A stretch of DNA of 22,744 nucleotides, taken from a virus. Positions 1 to 7,222 of the stretch are shown one piece after another. The notes under the pieces are model-generated. The model saw only the letters and a list, made by a program, of their open reading frames with translations, made no database searches and was not told the DNA's origin. The stretch is from the IMG/VR virus record IMGVR_UViG_3300025071_000061, positions 1 through 22,744 of that record. One strand, written 5' to 3'. Numbering within the stretch: position 1 is the stretch's first letter; each line of letters opens with the position of its first letter. The position numbers were made by a program, and so were the translations under genes.

Positions 1-114
1 TATTGAAGCAACTTTAACTTCACGGCCTGTTACTGGATTCTTTACCATCTTTGCCATGAATTCATCTTTAGACGCTTCATTTATATACTGTTCAAATAAT
101 TTTATATGTTTCAT
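1..114 (-). CDS. Probable internal head protein, N-terminal part (runs off window)
   Basis: Only 38 codons are inside the window, from an ATG at 114 to the left edge; the frame is still open there. The protein begins MKHIKLFEQYINEASKDEF. This closely resembles the capsid-targeting sequence of T4 internal proteins (IPIII begins MKTYQEFIAEA), which sends the protein into the prohead core and is cut by the gp21 protease after the Glu. The upstream 307-residue gene ends 2 nt before this start and has the same kind of N-terminus, so the two are probably co-transcribed and both packaged. The body of the protein is unseen, so its function is unknown. Confidence 0.7.
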   Translation of the reverse strand, partial: MKHIKLFEQYINEASKDEFMAKMVKNPVTGREVKVASI

Positions 115-116
115 AG

Positions 117-1040
117 TTATATGGTTTCTCTTAATCTTGAAAATTTCTGAGCAATAGATTCATTTACATAATTATAGTTATTTCCTAGTTCTAATAATTC
201 TGCTTCTAATAAAGAAACAAATTTAGGATTCATAAATCTTTCTTCAGATTCTTTTTGTAATGAAGCAATCTTATCTTTAAGCTTTACTGCTTTTGGGCTA
301 GCAGGATCTTCTTCTTTATCTAAAAGATCTTGAAATCTTTTAATAATATCTGCTTTAGAGTTTTTACCATCTTTGGGTCTAGTTGTAGAATCTTTACCTT
401 TATCATCTACTTTAGTATCATCTACTTTAGTATCATCTACTTTAGTATCATCTGCCTTTTCAGCATCAGCTTTTTCTTTAGCTAATCTTTTTTCCTTTTG
501 TTCTGGAGTTTCTTTCTTTTCTTCTGTTCCACCCTTTCCAAATGCAGGACCATCATCAGTTTCTTTTTTCTTTGCAGTTGATTCATAATCTGCTAATGCC
601 TTTTGTTGACCTGCAGCATCTGTTGCTAATTCCTTTTGTTTAATCTTTAATTGTCTAGCTTCTTCTCCATCAGCAGCCTTAAGCGCAATTTGATTAGCAG
701 CTAACGCAGCTTTAGTTTTAGCTAATTGAGCAACTCTTTTTAAACCTGTAGTTGTAGCAAGATCAGACATTCTTTGAGCTACATTAGATGCAGCATCTTT
801 TAGTGCAGCATTTTTAGCTTTATTTGCCTGATTTAAAATTTCAAGCTTTTCTTTAGGTAAATCATTAGCTTTACCTTTTTCTTTTCTCTTTGCATGATCT
901 ACATCATTAAGCGCTTGTGCTACTTTAGCTTTTTGATATTTCTTTGCATTGTTTTTAATCTTTTTCCACTTAATTGGATTCTTAACGGCATCTATTAGTG
1001 CTTCGTTAACAAATTCTGTATATGTCTTTAATTTTGCCAT
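117..1040 (-). CDS. Lys/Ala-rich protein with capsid-targeting N-terminus (probable internal head protein)
   Basis: This is a 307-residue, highly charged protein. Residues 2-14 (AKLKTYTEFVNEA) resemble the capsid-targeting sequence of T4 internal proteins, with a predicted prohead-protease cut after Glu13. Residues about 25-160 are Lys/Ala-rich and look helical, which would suit DNA or core binding. Residues about 160-220 are a low-complexity acidic/basic linker with three DDTKV repeats at 197-211, encoded by a 15-bp tandem repeat. The C-terminal part is again helical and carries a second candidate site (YVNES, near residue 290). It is the first gene after the capsid-gene terminator and has its own TATATAAAA motif upstream. 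I recognise no enzymatic domain. The internal-protein role is inferred from the N-terminus, composition and location. Confidence 0.75.
   Translation of the reverse strand: MAKLKTYTEFVNEALIDAVKNPIKWKKIKNNAKKYQKAKVAQALNDVDHAKRKEKGKANDLPKEKLEILNQANKAKNAALKDAASNVAQRMSDLATTTGLKRVAQLAKTKAALAANQIALKAADGEEARQLKIKQKELATDAAGQQKALADYESTAKKKETDDGPAFGKGGTEEKKETPEQKEKRLAKEKADAEKADDTKVDDTKVDDTKVDDKGKDSTTRPKDGKNSKADIIKRFQDLLDKEEDPASPKAVKLKDKIASLQKESEERFMNPKFVSLLEAELLELGNNYNYVNESIAQKFSRLRETI
401..453 (-). repeat. 15-bp tandem repeat, about 3.5 copies
   Basis: The plus-strand unit tatcatctactttag occurs at 401-415, 416-430 and 431-445, with a partial copy to 453. On the coding strand it encodes DDTKV repeated in the linker of the 307-residue protein. 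The unit is a multiple of three, so copy-number change would keep the frame. Confidence 0.95.
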
Positions 1041-1062
1041 GATCTATTATTGTTTTTAATTG

Positions 1063-1073
1063 TTTTATATATT
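1063..1073 (-). promoter_or_regulatory. TATATAAAA motif, candidate late promoter
   Basis: The minus strand reads AATATATAAAA, 22 nt before the start of the 307-residue gene and just after the capsid-gene terminator. The same string precedes the gp20, gp21 and 628-residue genes. It resembles the T4 late promoter TATAAATA. Its promoter role is inferred. Confidence 0.5.
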
Positions 1074-1090
1074 AAAGCAGTAAGAACAAA

Positions 1091-1114
1091 AAAGCCACTC
1101 CGAAGAGTGGCTTT
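1091..1114 (-). terminator. Intrinsic terminator after major capsid gene, UUCG loop
   Basis: A perfect 10-bp stem (AAAGCCACTC at 1091-1100 with GAGTGGCTTT at 1105-1114) closes a 4-base loop. Read as minus-strand RNA the loop is UUCG closed by C-G, an exceptionally stable tetraloop, and the stem runs into a U-rich tail (UUUUUUGUUC). It lies about 30 nt after the gp23 stop codon. Confidence 0.9.
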
Positions 1115-1142
1115 CTATATAAAGTATTAAATAAAGTTTCTA

Positions 1143-3002
1143 TTAGATAATAGAAGCTCCACCAGTGAACGTAAAGCCCATTGTGTAATACATTAACTCA
1201 GGATTGAATCCAGCATCTACTAAAGCAAATCTAGATTTAACCGCGATTTTAGGAGCCATAGTTCCTTCTGCGATTGTTTCTACTGATTCAGCCATTAAGT
1301 AAGGCATAAATACTAATCCAGGAGAGTTACCATCACCTTTACGACCTACTGCTATAGTATAGTCATTAAAAGCTCTGTTAGGATCTACATAGATTGTTAC
1401 CCCAGCAATTGCACCGATTGGATATAAAGATCCACCAGCTTGGTTAACTGTATTAGATAACGGATATGCAATAAATCCAGCTACAGATTGAAGAGCAGTT
1501 GCCATTTCTCCACCTGTTACTGCAAATGATGCAGGTCCTCTTCTTCCTCTAGTAGCAATTAAGTTACTTGCAGCAAGAATTTTAGTATAGATTCTACGTT
1601 GTAGATCTCCTTGTGTGTTTCCACCTTGTCCAACTAGCGTTGCAGCACCAACAGCAACTACCTGAGCAACATTTGTTGTATTATTAGCAGTTAACGTAAC
1701 GTTATTTGCAGCAGCAGCAGCTGTGTTGTATGCATCAGATAACATAGTTCCAGAAACAGCTTGGATATTTACAGCATTTGTAGTTCCATTTCTAAAGATT
1801 CTGTCTAAGATGTATTTATTGATAGATTGAGTTAACTCATTTACCAATACAGCTTCAACTTGAGCAACAGCATCAATTCCGAATTGCTTCAGATCTTGAA
1901 CTTGTTCTCTAGTCACAGCAGCAGCAACTTGGAAAGTTTCAGCAGCTACAGACTTGTTGAATAAGCTTAGTCCCATAACGTTATCAACAGTTGATTCACC
2001 TACACCTCTTAAGTAAGGATCTAAACCGTTAGCATTCTGGTTAGCAAAAGCAGGCCCGCCAGTAGCAGGATCATTTGCAGGTTGAAAAGCATTACCAGAG
2101 AAACCAGAAATATGATCTTCTAGAGCTTTTACTAAACCTAACTGAGAACCACCTTGAGCAGTTGCAGTTACTTGAGCAACAGCGTTAGTACCAGCAATAC
2201 CGAATCCTACGATTGCAGCACCTAATGCAGGTCTTACTCCGTTTACTCTTGCTAAACCGTATAATCTTCCAGCTTGTACAATTGAATTGTAAATAGTTCC
2301 AGAAGCAGTTTCAGCACCTTGAGCATAATTGAATCCAGAGTTTCCTGCAGTTCCAGCAGCAACATTAAGTGCTGTTGTATTTGCTCTTACTCTAAATATT
2401 TGTAATCCGTCTATTCTTGAAGCACCTACGTAAGTTAATTCGTAAGCAGCACCTACAGCCTGAGCTACAGTTGGAACAGCGATTGGATCTGCATAATAAA
2501 GATCATTTACTGCAAAAGCAGATGCATCTGTATTAGCTACACTAAATTTAATTAGTAATGGAGCAGCAGTAGTATCTAAAGCGCCGTTTAATGGAGCTCC
2601 TGATCCTCTACCTCCACCATATACAAAGTCTAGGTAAGTTAAAACTCCCATTGGGCCTTGCATTGGTACTACAGGTACTAAGTCTAAACCTACAGTCTGA
2701 GCAGCTACTTGCATTGCAAGTGGTAGCAAAGAAAAAGGTCTGTCACCAGATCCAGCAGCTTGTGCTGGGAAAGCATTCATTGATCCAGGGTTTCCTGGCA
2801 ATGTTACGTTCCCCATACTTTGAACATTCATGTTCGGGTTAAGGTGTACAGTATTGTAAACACTCTCATTAAGGTTATGGTAATGGCAGTACTTAGACAT
2901 CCAAGATAACTTAGACTTTTCAGTAATTCCAGTACTTTCCTCAATAACAGGTCCCCAAGTCTTTTGAACCTCAGCCTCGTTGATTAATTGATTTGCGTAC
3001 AT
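1143..3002 (-). CDS. 23: Major capsid protein, gp23-like
   Basis: A 619-residue homologue of T4 gp23 (521 residues in T4), the HK97-fold subunit of the head lattice. The N-terminal delta region contains a WGPVIEE segment like the start of other gp23 proteins. Residues about 95-130 (LPLAMQVAAQTVGLDLVPV, then PMQGPMG and a YLDFVYG end) match the conserved block after the T4 maturation site. Candidate protease sites are LINE/A near residue 9 and NLNE/S at 43-47; the second lies where T4 gp23 is trimmed. Residues about 135-300 are rich in Ala, Val, Thr and Gly and probably account for the extra length, perhaps as an insertion domain. It follows the protease/scaffold gene in the usual T4 head-gene order and is closed by a strong terminator. 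The assignment is strong; the exact cleavage site is inferred. Confidence 0.93.
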   Translation of the reverse strand: MYANQLINEAEVQKTWGPVIEESTGITEKSKLSWMSKYCHYHNLNESVYNTVHLNPNMNVQSMGNVTLPGNPGSMNAFPAQAAGSGDRPFSLLPLAMQVAAQTVGLDLVPVVPMQGPMGVLTYLDFVYGGGRGSGAPLNGALDTTAAPLLIKFSVANTDASAFAVNDLYYADPIAVPTVAQAVGAAYELTYVGASRIDGLQIFRVRANTTALNVAAGTAGNSGFNYAQGAETASGTIYNSIVQAGRLYGLARVNGVRPALGAAIVGFGIAGTNAVAQVTATAQGGSQLGLVKALEDHISGFSGNAFQPANDPATGGPAFANQNANGLDPYLRGVGESTVDNVMGLSLFNKSVAAETFQVAAAVTREQVQDLKQFGIDAVAQVEAVLVNELTQSINKYILDRIFRNGTTNAVNIQAVSGTMLSDAYNTAAAAANNVTLTANNTTNVAQVVAVGAATLVGQGGNTQGDLQRRIYTKILAASNLIATRGRRGPASFAVTGGEMATALQSVAGFIAYPLSNTVNQAGGSLYPIGAIAGVTIYVDPNRAFNDYTIAVGRKGDGNSPGLVFMPYLMAESVETIAEGTMAPKIAVKSRFALVDAGFNPELMYYTMGFTFTGGASII

Positions 3003-3029
3003 TTTTTAAAATTATTTTTCGCATTTTGT

Positions 3030-3048
3030 GGAATACTATTAATATTCC
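3030..3048 (-). promoter_or_regulatory. Hairpin in capsid-gene leader
   Basis: A 6-bp inverted repeat, GGAATA/TATTCC with a 7-base loop, lies 28 nt before the gp23 start in an unusually long 108-base gap between genes. It has no U tract, so it is probably not a terminator. It could shape or protect the capsid mRNA leader. This rests on the sequence alone. Confidence 0.35.
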
Positions 3049-3110
3049 GTTTTTAATCGCCTGAGTCCTTTTCTTCTTGACTATTCGATTATATTGTTTA
3101 GATTAAATGA

Positions 3111-4340
3111 TTATCTATTTAATCTGAATTTCATTTTTTGAATTAAATCTGCTGAATAGCTTTCATTTAATAATGGCTCAGTTTTAGTTTGAGCAGCCTC
3201 AGCAGCAGTTTTACTTTCGTTCAGAGTTTCTAAATTCATTTGAGTATCTCTAAGATCTCTTGTTTGCCAAAAGTTATTAATGGCATAAGGAGTACTTAAC
3301 GAATGGAATTTAGATTCTGATATGATTTGTTCTTTTCTATTTTCAGAAAGAGCATTCCATTTATCAGAATACTTTGATGGCATATCATTAATAAAGTTAA
3401 TTGCCTTTCTTTCAGTTATAAAACATGAATCCCAAACATTCTCTGCTTGCACAGTTGACATGATTTGATTTGAATTCATTGATTCAACTAATAGAACTTT
3501 TTTGTCATCAGCCAAAGAATCAAATTGATTCTTTTTAGATTCTGATAAGAAATTCATAAAGTGCATTTCAGAAACATTCTTAGCTTCAGCCTTAGAAATT
3601 AAACTTTCTAATTTTTCACTAATAGTATCTTTGTAAGATTTCTTTTCTTCTTGCATACACTTATCGCACATTTCCTTTATTGCGCCTTTGTCAGCATCAG
3701 GATATTGTTCGCATACTTGTTCGTATTTCATACCTTCTCCCATACATTTAGAAACTTCTTCCATAGTTGGAGTATATCCTTCTTTCATTTTGCCATATTC
3801 ATTAACAGCAGATTCATTAATTGATGTTCCTTCAACAGTATTTGCATTTTCAGCAATATACTCCGAATATTTAATAGACTTAGTTAAATTTTCACCAAGA
3901 TATTCTGAATAAGCAATATTCTTATCAACAGTTTCAGCAACATATTCTGAATAGTCAATTCCTTTTTCTAGTTTTTCTCCTAAATAATTAGAATACTCAA
4001 TTCCTTTGTCTGCTTGTTCAGCAACATGCTCAGTATATTGAATAGAACTATCTAGTTCTTCTCCTAAATAAGAAGCGTAATTTTTAATTTTATCTATATT
4101 CTCTGCTAAGTAGTCAGAGTGAGATATACTCTTGTCAAGATTTTCTGATAAGTATTCAGTATAATCAGTTACCTGATTTACTTTCTCTGCAATATGCTCA
4201 GTATATGTAACTAGTTTTTGTAATAGTTCATCACTGTTTGAGTTAGCAGATTCCTTAACACTGTCTAAAGTATCTTTTACATATTCAGTGTACTTATTGA
4301 AATCCTCAACAGTTACAAAATTTCCGGATGTATTTTCCAT
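3111..4340 (-). CDS. 22: Possible internally initiated scaffold protein (gp22-like), in frame within the protease gene
   Basis: An ATG at 4340 (Met198 of the long protein) would give a 409-residue protein starting MENTSGNFVTVEDF. That is just after the protease domain and before the 14-residue repeats. The 13-base stretch ATAAAACAAATAA lies 13 nt before this ATG, and the identical 13 bases lie 11 nt before the start of the full gene. A separate scaffold made from the same frame as the protease has a precedent in lambda C/Nu3. That this start is used is inference. Confidence 0.5.
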   Translation of the reverse strand: MENTSGNFVTVEDFNKYTEYVKDTLDSVKESANSNSDELLQKLVTYTEHIAEKVNQVTDYTEYLSENLDKSISHSDYLAENIDKIKNYASYLGEELDSSIQYTEHVAEQADKGIEYSNYLGEKLEKGIDYSEYVAETVDKNIAYSEYLGENLTKSIKYSEYIAENANTVEGTSINESAVNEYGKMKEGYTPTMEEVSKCMGEGMKYEQVCEQYPDADKGAIKEMCDKCMQEEKKSYKDTISEKLESLISKAEAKNVSEMHFMNFLSESKKNQFDSLADDKKVLLVESMNSNQIMSTVQAENVWDSCFITERKAINFINDMPSKYSDKWNALSENRKEQIISESKFHSLSTPYAINNFWQTRDLRDTQMNLETLNESKTAAEAAQTKTEPLLNESYSADLIQKMKFRLNR

Positions 4341-4931
4341 TGTTAGATCTGTTTTATTTGTTTTATTTATTTCTTCTTTAGTATCTTCCATTTCATAAAT
4401 GTATAAACCTTCAGTATCACCGAATCCATAAGATTCGTTTACCTTTGATAATTCAGCATTTTCAAATCCAGGATCTGCAACTAAATCATACGTAAAGAAT
4501 TTTTTAATTTTAACCTTTCCAGCTTCATCAACTGTTCCAGCTGCTCTACTAGAAATATGTAATGGAATACCATCTTCTATTAATGCTTGAGCTTCTTTAC
4601 CTTTTGAAGTATTTAATAATCTTATTCTTCCTAGAACTTGTTTCTTATCTTTATCGTATTCTAAATCTTCGATAACGTGAGATACATTTGATAGGCTAAT
4701 GTCAAAATCTTTAGGGTGATCTAATTCACCTAAAAGTTTATTTGTTTTAACTTTTTCTTTTAGTTCATTAATATGAGGAAGAACTTCAGCTTCTTCATAA
4801 ATTCTATTGTTTTTATTCTTTACTCCGATCTCAGTAAATACACCTTCAAGAACAACAGAGCCATCGGCATCCTTTGTCATACTTAAATTAGACTTAGATC
4901 TTTCTAGAATTAAAAGTTTCTTATTTGACAT
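3111..4931 (-). CDS. 21: Prohead core protease fused to scaffold (gp21-gp22-like)
   Basis: The 606-residue protein has two parts. Residues 1 to about 165 are a T4 gp21-type prohead serine protease: a GVFTEIGVKNKNNRIY segment at 30-45, the catalytic His72 in LGELDHP, and the nucleophile Ser127 or Ser128 in HISSRAAG, followed by YDLVADPGF. T4 gp21 itself is only about 210 residues. From about 198 onward the protein resembles a scaffold: nine tandem 14-residue repeats at 243-368, a Cys/Lys-rich middle, and a helical C-terminal domain. Many VNES, INES, LSES and LLNES tripeptide-type sites could be cut by the protease itself. Met198 is preceded by an A-rich leader matching the one before the gene start, so a separate scaffold product from an internal start is likely. 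It sits between the portal and capsid genes, as 21 and 22 do in T4. The protease call is firm; the scaffold call is inferred from position, repeats and helix content. Confidence 0.88.
   Translation of the reverse strand: MSNKKLLILERSKSNLSMTKDADGSVVLEGVFTEIGVKNKNNRIYEEAEVLPHINELKEKVKTNKLLGELDHPKDFDISLSNVSHVIEDLEYDKDKKQVLGRIRLLNTSKGKEAQALIEDGIPLHISSRAAGTVDEAGKVKIKKFFTYDLVADPGFENAELSKVNESYGFGDTEGLYIYEMEDTKEEINKTNKTDLTMENTSGNFVTVEDFNKYTEYVKDTLDSVKESANSNSDELLQKLVTYTEHIAEKVNQVTDYTEYLSENLDKSISHSDYLAENIDKIKNYASYLGEELDSSIQYTEHVAEQADKGIEYSNYLGEKLEKGIDYSEYVAETVDKNIAYSEYLGENLTKSIKYSEYIAENANTVEGTSINESAVNEYGKMKEGYTPTMEEVSKCMGEGMKYEQVCEQYPDADKGAIKEMCDKCMQEEKKSYKDTISEKLESLISKAEAKNVSEMHFMNFLSESKKNQFDSLADDKKVLLVESMNSNQIMSTVQAENVWDSCFITERKAINFINDMPSKYSDKWNALSENRKEQIISESKFHSLSTPYAINNFWQTRDLRDTQMNLETLNESKTAAEAAQTKTEPLLNESYSADLIQKMKFRLNR
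3828..4205 (-). repeat. Nine tandem 42-bp units encoding a 14-residue coiled-coil-like repeat
   Basis: Residues 243-368 of the protease/scaffold are nine exact-length units of the type Y-S/T-E-Y/H-x-A/G-E-x-x-D-K-x-I-x, two heptads each. Units with AE at positions 6-7 alternate with units with GE or SE, which suggests growth by copying a 28-residue pair. A tenth, diverged copy (YTEYVKDTLDSVKE) lies at 214-227. The DNA copies have diverged, so the array is not recent. Confidence 0.9.
4354..4366 (-). promoter_or_regulatory. Copy of the gene-start leader motif inside the protease/scaffold gene
   Basis: The minus strand reads ATAAAACAAATAA, the same 13 bases as at 4943-4955 upstream of the gene. 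It lies 13 nt before the candidate internal scaffold start. In the long protein it also encodes the Asn/Lys/Thr-rich linker INKTNKTDLT. Confidence 0.45.
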
Positions 4932-4942
4932 CTTTCTAGTTA

Positions 4943-4960
4943 TTATTTGTTTTATATATT
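4943..4960 (-). promoter_or_regulatory. TATATAAAACAAATAA motif before protease/scaffold gene
   Basis: The minus strand reads AATATATAAAACAAATAA, ending 11 nt before the ATG. It is the fullest copy of the motif shared by the structural genes and a candidate late promoter plus A-rich leader. The gap to the portal gene is only 46 bases. Confidence 0.5.
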
Positions 4961-4977
4961 ATAACTCTTATTAGTTT

Positions 4978-6624
4978 TTAGATTCCAGCTAATGGGTCAT
5001 CATCTATACCATCATCTTTCTTCTCTGGCTTAAAATCTTTAGGATTAGCGCCTAAAAGAATCTTTTCAATATCTTCGTTTTTATATCCCTCTGCTTCTAA
5101 GTCAGTACGTTCTTTAGCACGAGCGTTTGCTTTAATATCATCGCGTGTAAATCCACCATATCTCTTAATTAAGAATCCTAAATCAAAATATGGTATTTCT
5201 TCCATTTCAGCAGTCATTGTACTTAATTGAGTTTTCATATTACCAATAAAATCAACACGCTTTGTCTGTAACTCCATTTCTTTCATTTCTTCAAATACAT
5301 TATCTTTCATAAAGTTTAATCCTAAACCGGCTTTAAATGCAATATCATTTTTTAATTCAGGATGATTAAGACACATTTGTAGATACATTGGCTTAACTAA
5401 TATTTCTTGCCATATTGATCTTAATCTTGAAATAAACCTTCCAAACTTAATTTCATCTCTTAGCATACCACTTGCTTCCATATCATAAGTATTACCACCT
5501 TCTCTATCAAACCTAGAAAATGGTATCTTAGAAGCTAATTGTAATTTATCAGAGAAATATTTTAAAGATTCAGTATCACCTAAATCAGGACCATCCCCAC
5601 CTATTGTTTGAATTTCTGGAGCATCGCCATCTTTAGAAGGTAACCAGTATTCTTTATTAAACGGCATCATTGGTTTACCATTTGTTTGAATCTCACCACT
5701 CTCAAAGTTAAAGTCTACAACCTCACGATATGAATTCATTAATGTTGCTAGAGATTGTTTTGCTCTGGTTTTTGATTTACCACCAACAGGTATTGTAAAT
5801 TGTGTTTTAAATGAAGCATTAGATACTGCCCAGATAATTCTACTGTGTTCCATTATTCTTAATAGATTAAAAGATCTTATTAATCTTTCAACATAAGATA
5901 TTCTCATTGGAGAATTAACTTGTGAATATGAAATATAAATTATTTGAGAATCCCATAATGTTCTCTCCTTTGCCCCTTCGCCTTTATATTGAATCCAAAC
6001 TTTTTTACCATCATCAGTATCAATACCTGGCATTAATGATATAGGATCTAATTCTTTAAAACCAATAATCTCGGTTTGCTTATCATTATAAACTATTTCA
6101 AATGCAAGATATCCATCGATTAGCCATTTTCTAAAATAATTCCATGGAGCAACTGAATCATTAAATCCGAAGTAATTATAGATATTATTATATACATCAG
6201 CAATCTCTTCTTCAATTGATTCTCCAATATGACCATTAAAGTCTGCATAAGCCATGTAATTAGATTCATCAAATACAATTGCTTCATCAGTTAATACATC
6301 TAAGATATCCTCTATTTCATCTTGTACTGCAAAGGTTCTAAGTTGGTCTCTTTTTCTGGTGTAGTCTTGGTCGAAAAATGCAATATTTTTCTTCATGTTA
6401 GTATCAGTCAATGATAGCGCAGCAAATGCACCATACATATCATCACCATCTGAACCCATAGGATTAAATGAATAACCCATTTGATTTTCAGTAAAACCTA
6501 CTGCTCTAGAATTACGAATGATCATATCATCATAAGCCATTCCTAAATTAGAAAGATCTTTAAGAAGCTTTCGTACTGGGTTCCCTGTACTTAAAGGACC
6601 TCTTCTATCTGTAAAACCTGCCAT
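4978..6624 (-). CDS. 20: Portal vertex protein, gp20-like
   Basis: A 548-residue homologue of T4 gp20 (524 residues). Twelve copies form the head vertex through which DNA is packaged and to which the tail attaches. Recognisable family segments are the VQDEIEDILDVLTDEAIV helix near 100-117, the WNYFRKWLIDGYLAFEIVY segment near 161-179, followed by the FKELDP turn at 189-194 that corresponds to RRLDP in T4, and the later SKIPFSRFDREGGN segment. The C-terminus is acidic (DDGIDDDPLAGI). Its candidate promoter overlaps the stop codon of the gene before it. It lies directly upstream of the protease/scaffold and capsid genes, the T4 order. Confidence 0.93.
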   Translation of the reverse strand: MAGFTDRRGPLSTGNPVRKLLKDLSNLGMAYDDMIIRNSRAVGFTENQMGYSFNPMGSDGDDMYGAFAALSLTDTNMKKNIAFFDQDYTRKRDQLRTFAVQDEIEDILDVLTDEAIVFDESNYMAYADFNGHIGESIEEEIADVYNNIYNYFGFNDSVAPWNYFRKWLIDGYLAFEIVYNDKQTEIIGFKELDPISLMPGIDTDDGKKVWIQYKGEGAKERTLWDSQIIYISYSQVNSPMRISYVERLIRSFNLLRIMEHSRIIWAVSNASFKTQFTIPVGGKSKTRAKQSLATLMNSYREVVDFNFESGEIQTNGKPMMPFNKEYWLPSKDGDAPEIQTIGGDGPDLGDTESLKYFSDKLQLASKIPFSRFDREGGNTYDMEASGMLRDEIKFGRFISRLRSIWQEILVKPMYLQMCLNHPELKNDIAFKAGLGLNFMKDNVFEEMKEMELQTKRVDFIGNMKTQLSTMTAEMEEIPYFDLGFLIKRYGGFTRDDIKANARAKERTDLEAEGYKNEDIEKILLGANPKDFKPEKKDDGIDDDPLAGI

Positions 6625-6641
6625 ATTCTTATTTTTTATTA

Positions 6642-6652
6642 TTTTATATATT
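6642..6652 (-). promoter_or_regulatory. TATATAAAA motif before portal gene, overlapping a stop codon
   Basis: The minus strand reads AATATATAAAA, 17 nt before the gp20 ATG. The last codons of the upstream gene are AAT ATA TAA, so its stop codon lies inside the motif. Confidence 0.45.
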
Positions 6653-7222
6653 CTTGTAGTATAATGATTGTGCCTCGTTTATATTTCCACCATAAAAATC
6701 ACTTTCATTATTAACTGCGCCAACATGCCAATCCTCATATCCTAAGACATAAGGGTTTTTCATTTTCTTTATTATATACTGCCTTGTACAGTAAGTTAAA
6801 TTATATTTTCTACCAAATGCTCTTTTTACAAATTCCCACCTAAATGCAGTAATAGGTGCCTGGGCTTTAGGATTACCTAATGCACTACCTTTAAGTAAAC
6901 CAGCAATTTGGCTTTTTAAAGAAACTGTCAATTCAGTTAAAAAAGGTATTCTTGCTTCATACGGCATATAATGTAAATTAATACCTAACTGATGCCCATT
7001 ATCAGATTCTCCTAAACCTATAACTAGCGGGTGTGAGTCATAAAAAGCCTCATCTTTAGTATAATAATAAAAACTATACATTTGACCAGGATTTAAAACA
7101 CCATCAGCCTTTGCAGAAATTCGAGGTATATCTATTTGTGATTTTTTAGATGCACGATTTCTACCTTTATTTTCAGTAAGGTAAATTTCTAAGTCTTCTG
7201 TGAATGTTCCTATTAATGCCAT
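6644..7222 (-). CDS. Structural-type protein of unknown function, between gp4 and portal
   Basis: A 192-residue protein that I do not recognise with certainty. It has an aromatic segment, LNPGQMYSFYYY, at about 43-54, then FYDSHPLVIGLGE and LGINLHYMPYEAR at about 60-92. The C-terminal half includes TYCTRQYIIKKM and GYEDWHVGAV. The pattern of a Tyr-rich strand, a YDxxPLV segment and a G-I-N-L-H-Y motif is one I associate with T4-type virion proteins. In T4, gene 2 (DNA end protector) neighbours gene 4, so a gp2-like role is possible but not shown here. Its ATG overlaps the gp4 stop by one base (TAATG), which suggests coupled translation. Confidence 0.6.
   Translation of the reverse strand: MALIGTFTEDLEIYLTENKGRNRASKKSQIDIPRISAKADGVLNPGQMYSFYYYTKDEAFYDSHPLVIGLGESDNGHQLGINLHYMPYEARIPFLTELTVSLKSQIAGLLKGSALGNPKAQAPITAFRWEFVKRAFGRKYNLTYCTRQYIIKKMKNPYVLGYEDWHVGAVNNESDFYGGNINEAQSLYYKNI

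Noticed and set aside
373-588. Plus-strand open frame of 71 codons, rich in Ser and Val
   Set aside because: It is the reverse of the repeat linker of the 307-residue gene, with no leader or recognisable content.
2591-2842. Plus-strand open frame of 83 codons
   Set aside because: It lies wholly opposite the capsid gene, has no start context and shows no family resemblance.
3081-3100. Promoter for the capsid gene at AATATAATCG
   Set aside because: It is a poor match to the shared motif and lies about 80 nt from the start codon; not supported well enough to list.
3688-3912. Plus-strand open frame of 74 codons
   Set aside because: It is opposite the scaffold repeats; its openness follows from the repeat composition.
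3828-4205. CRISPR-like array, considered because of the regular 42-base spacing
   Set aside because: The units are diverged coding repeats without identical repeats or unique spacers; they encode a 14-residue protein repeat.
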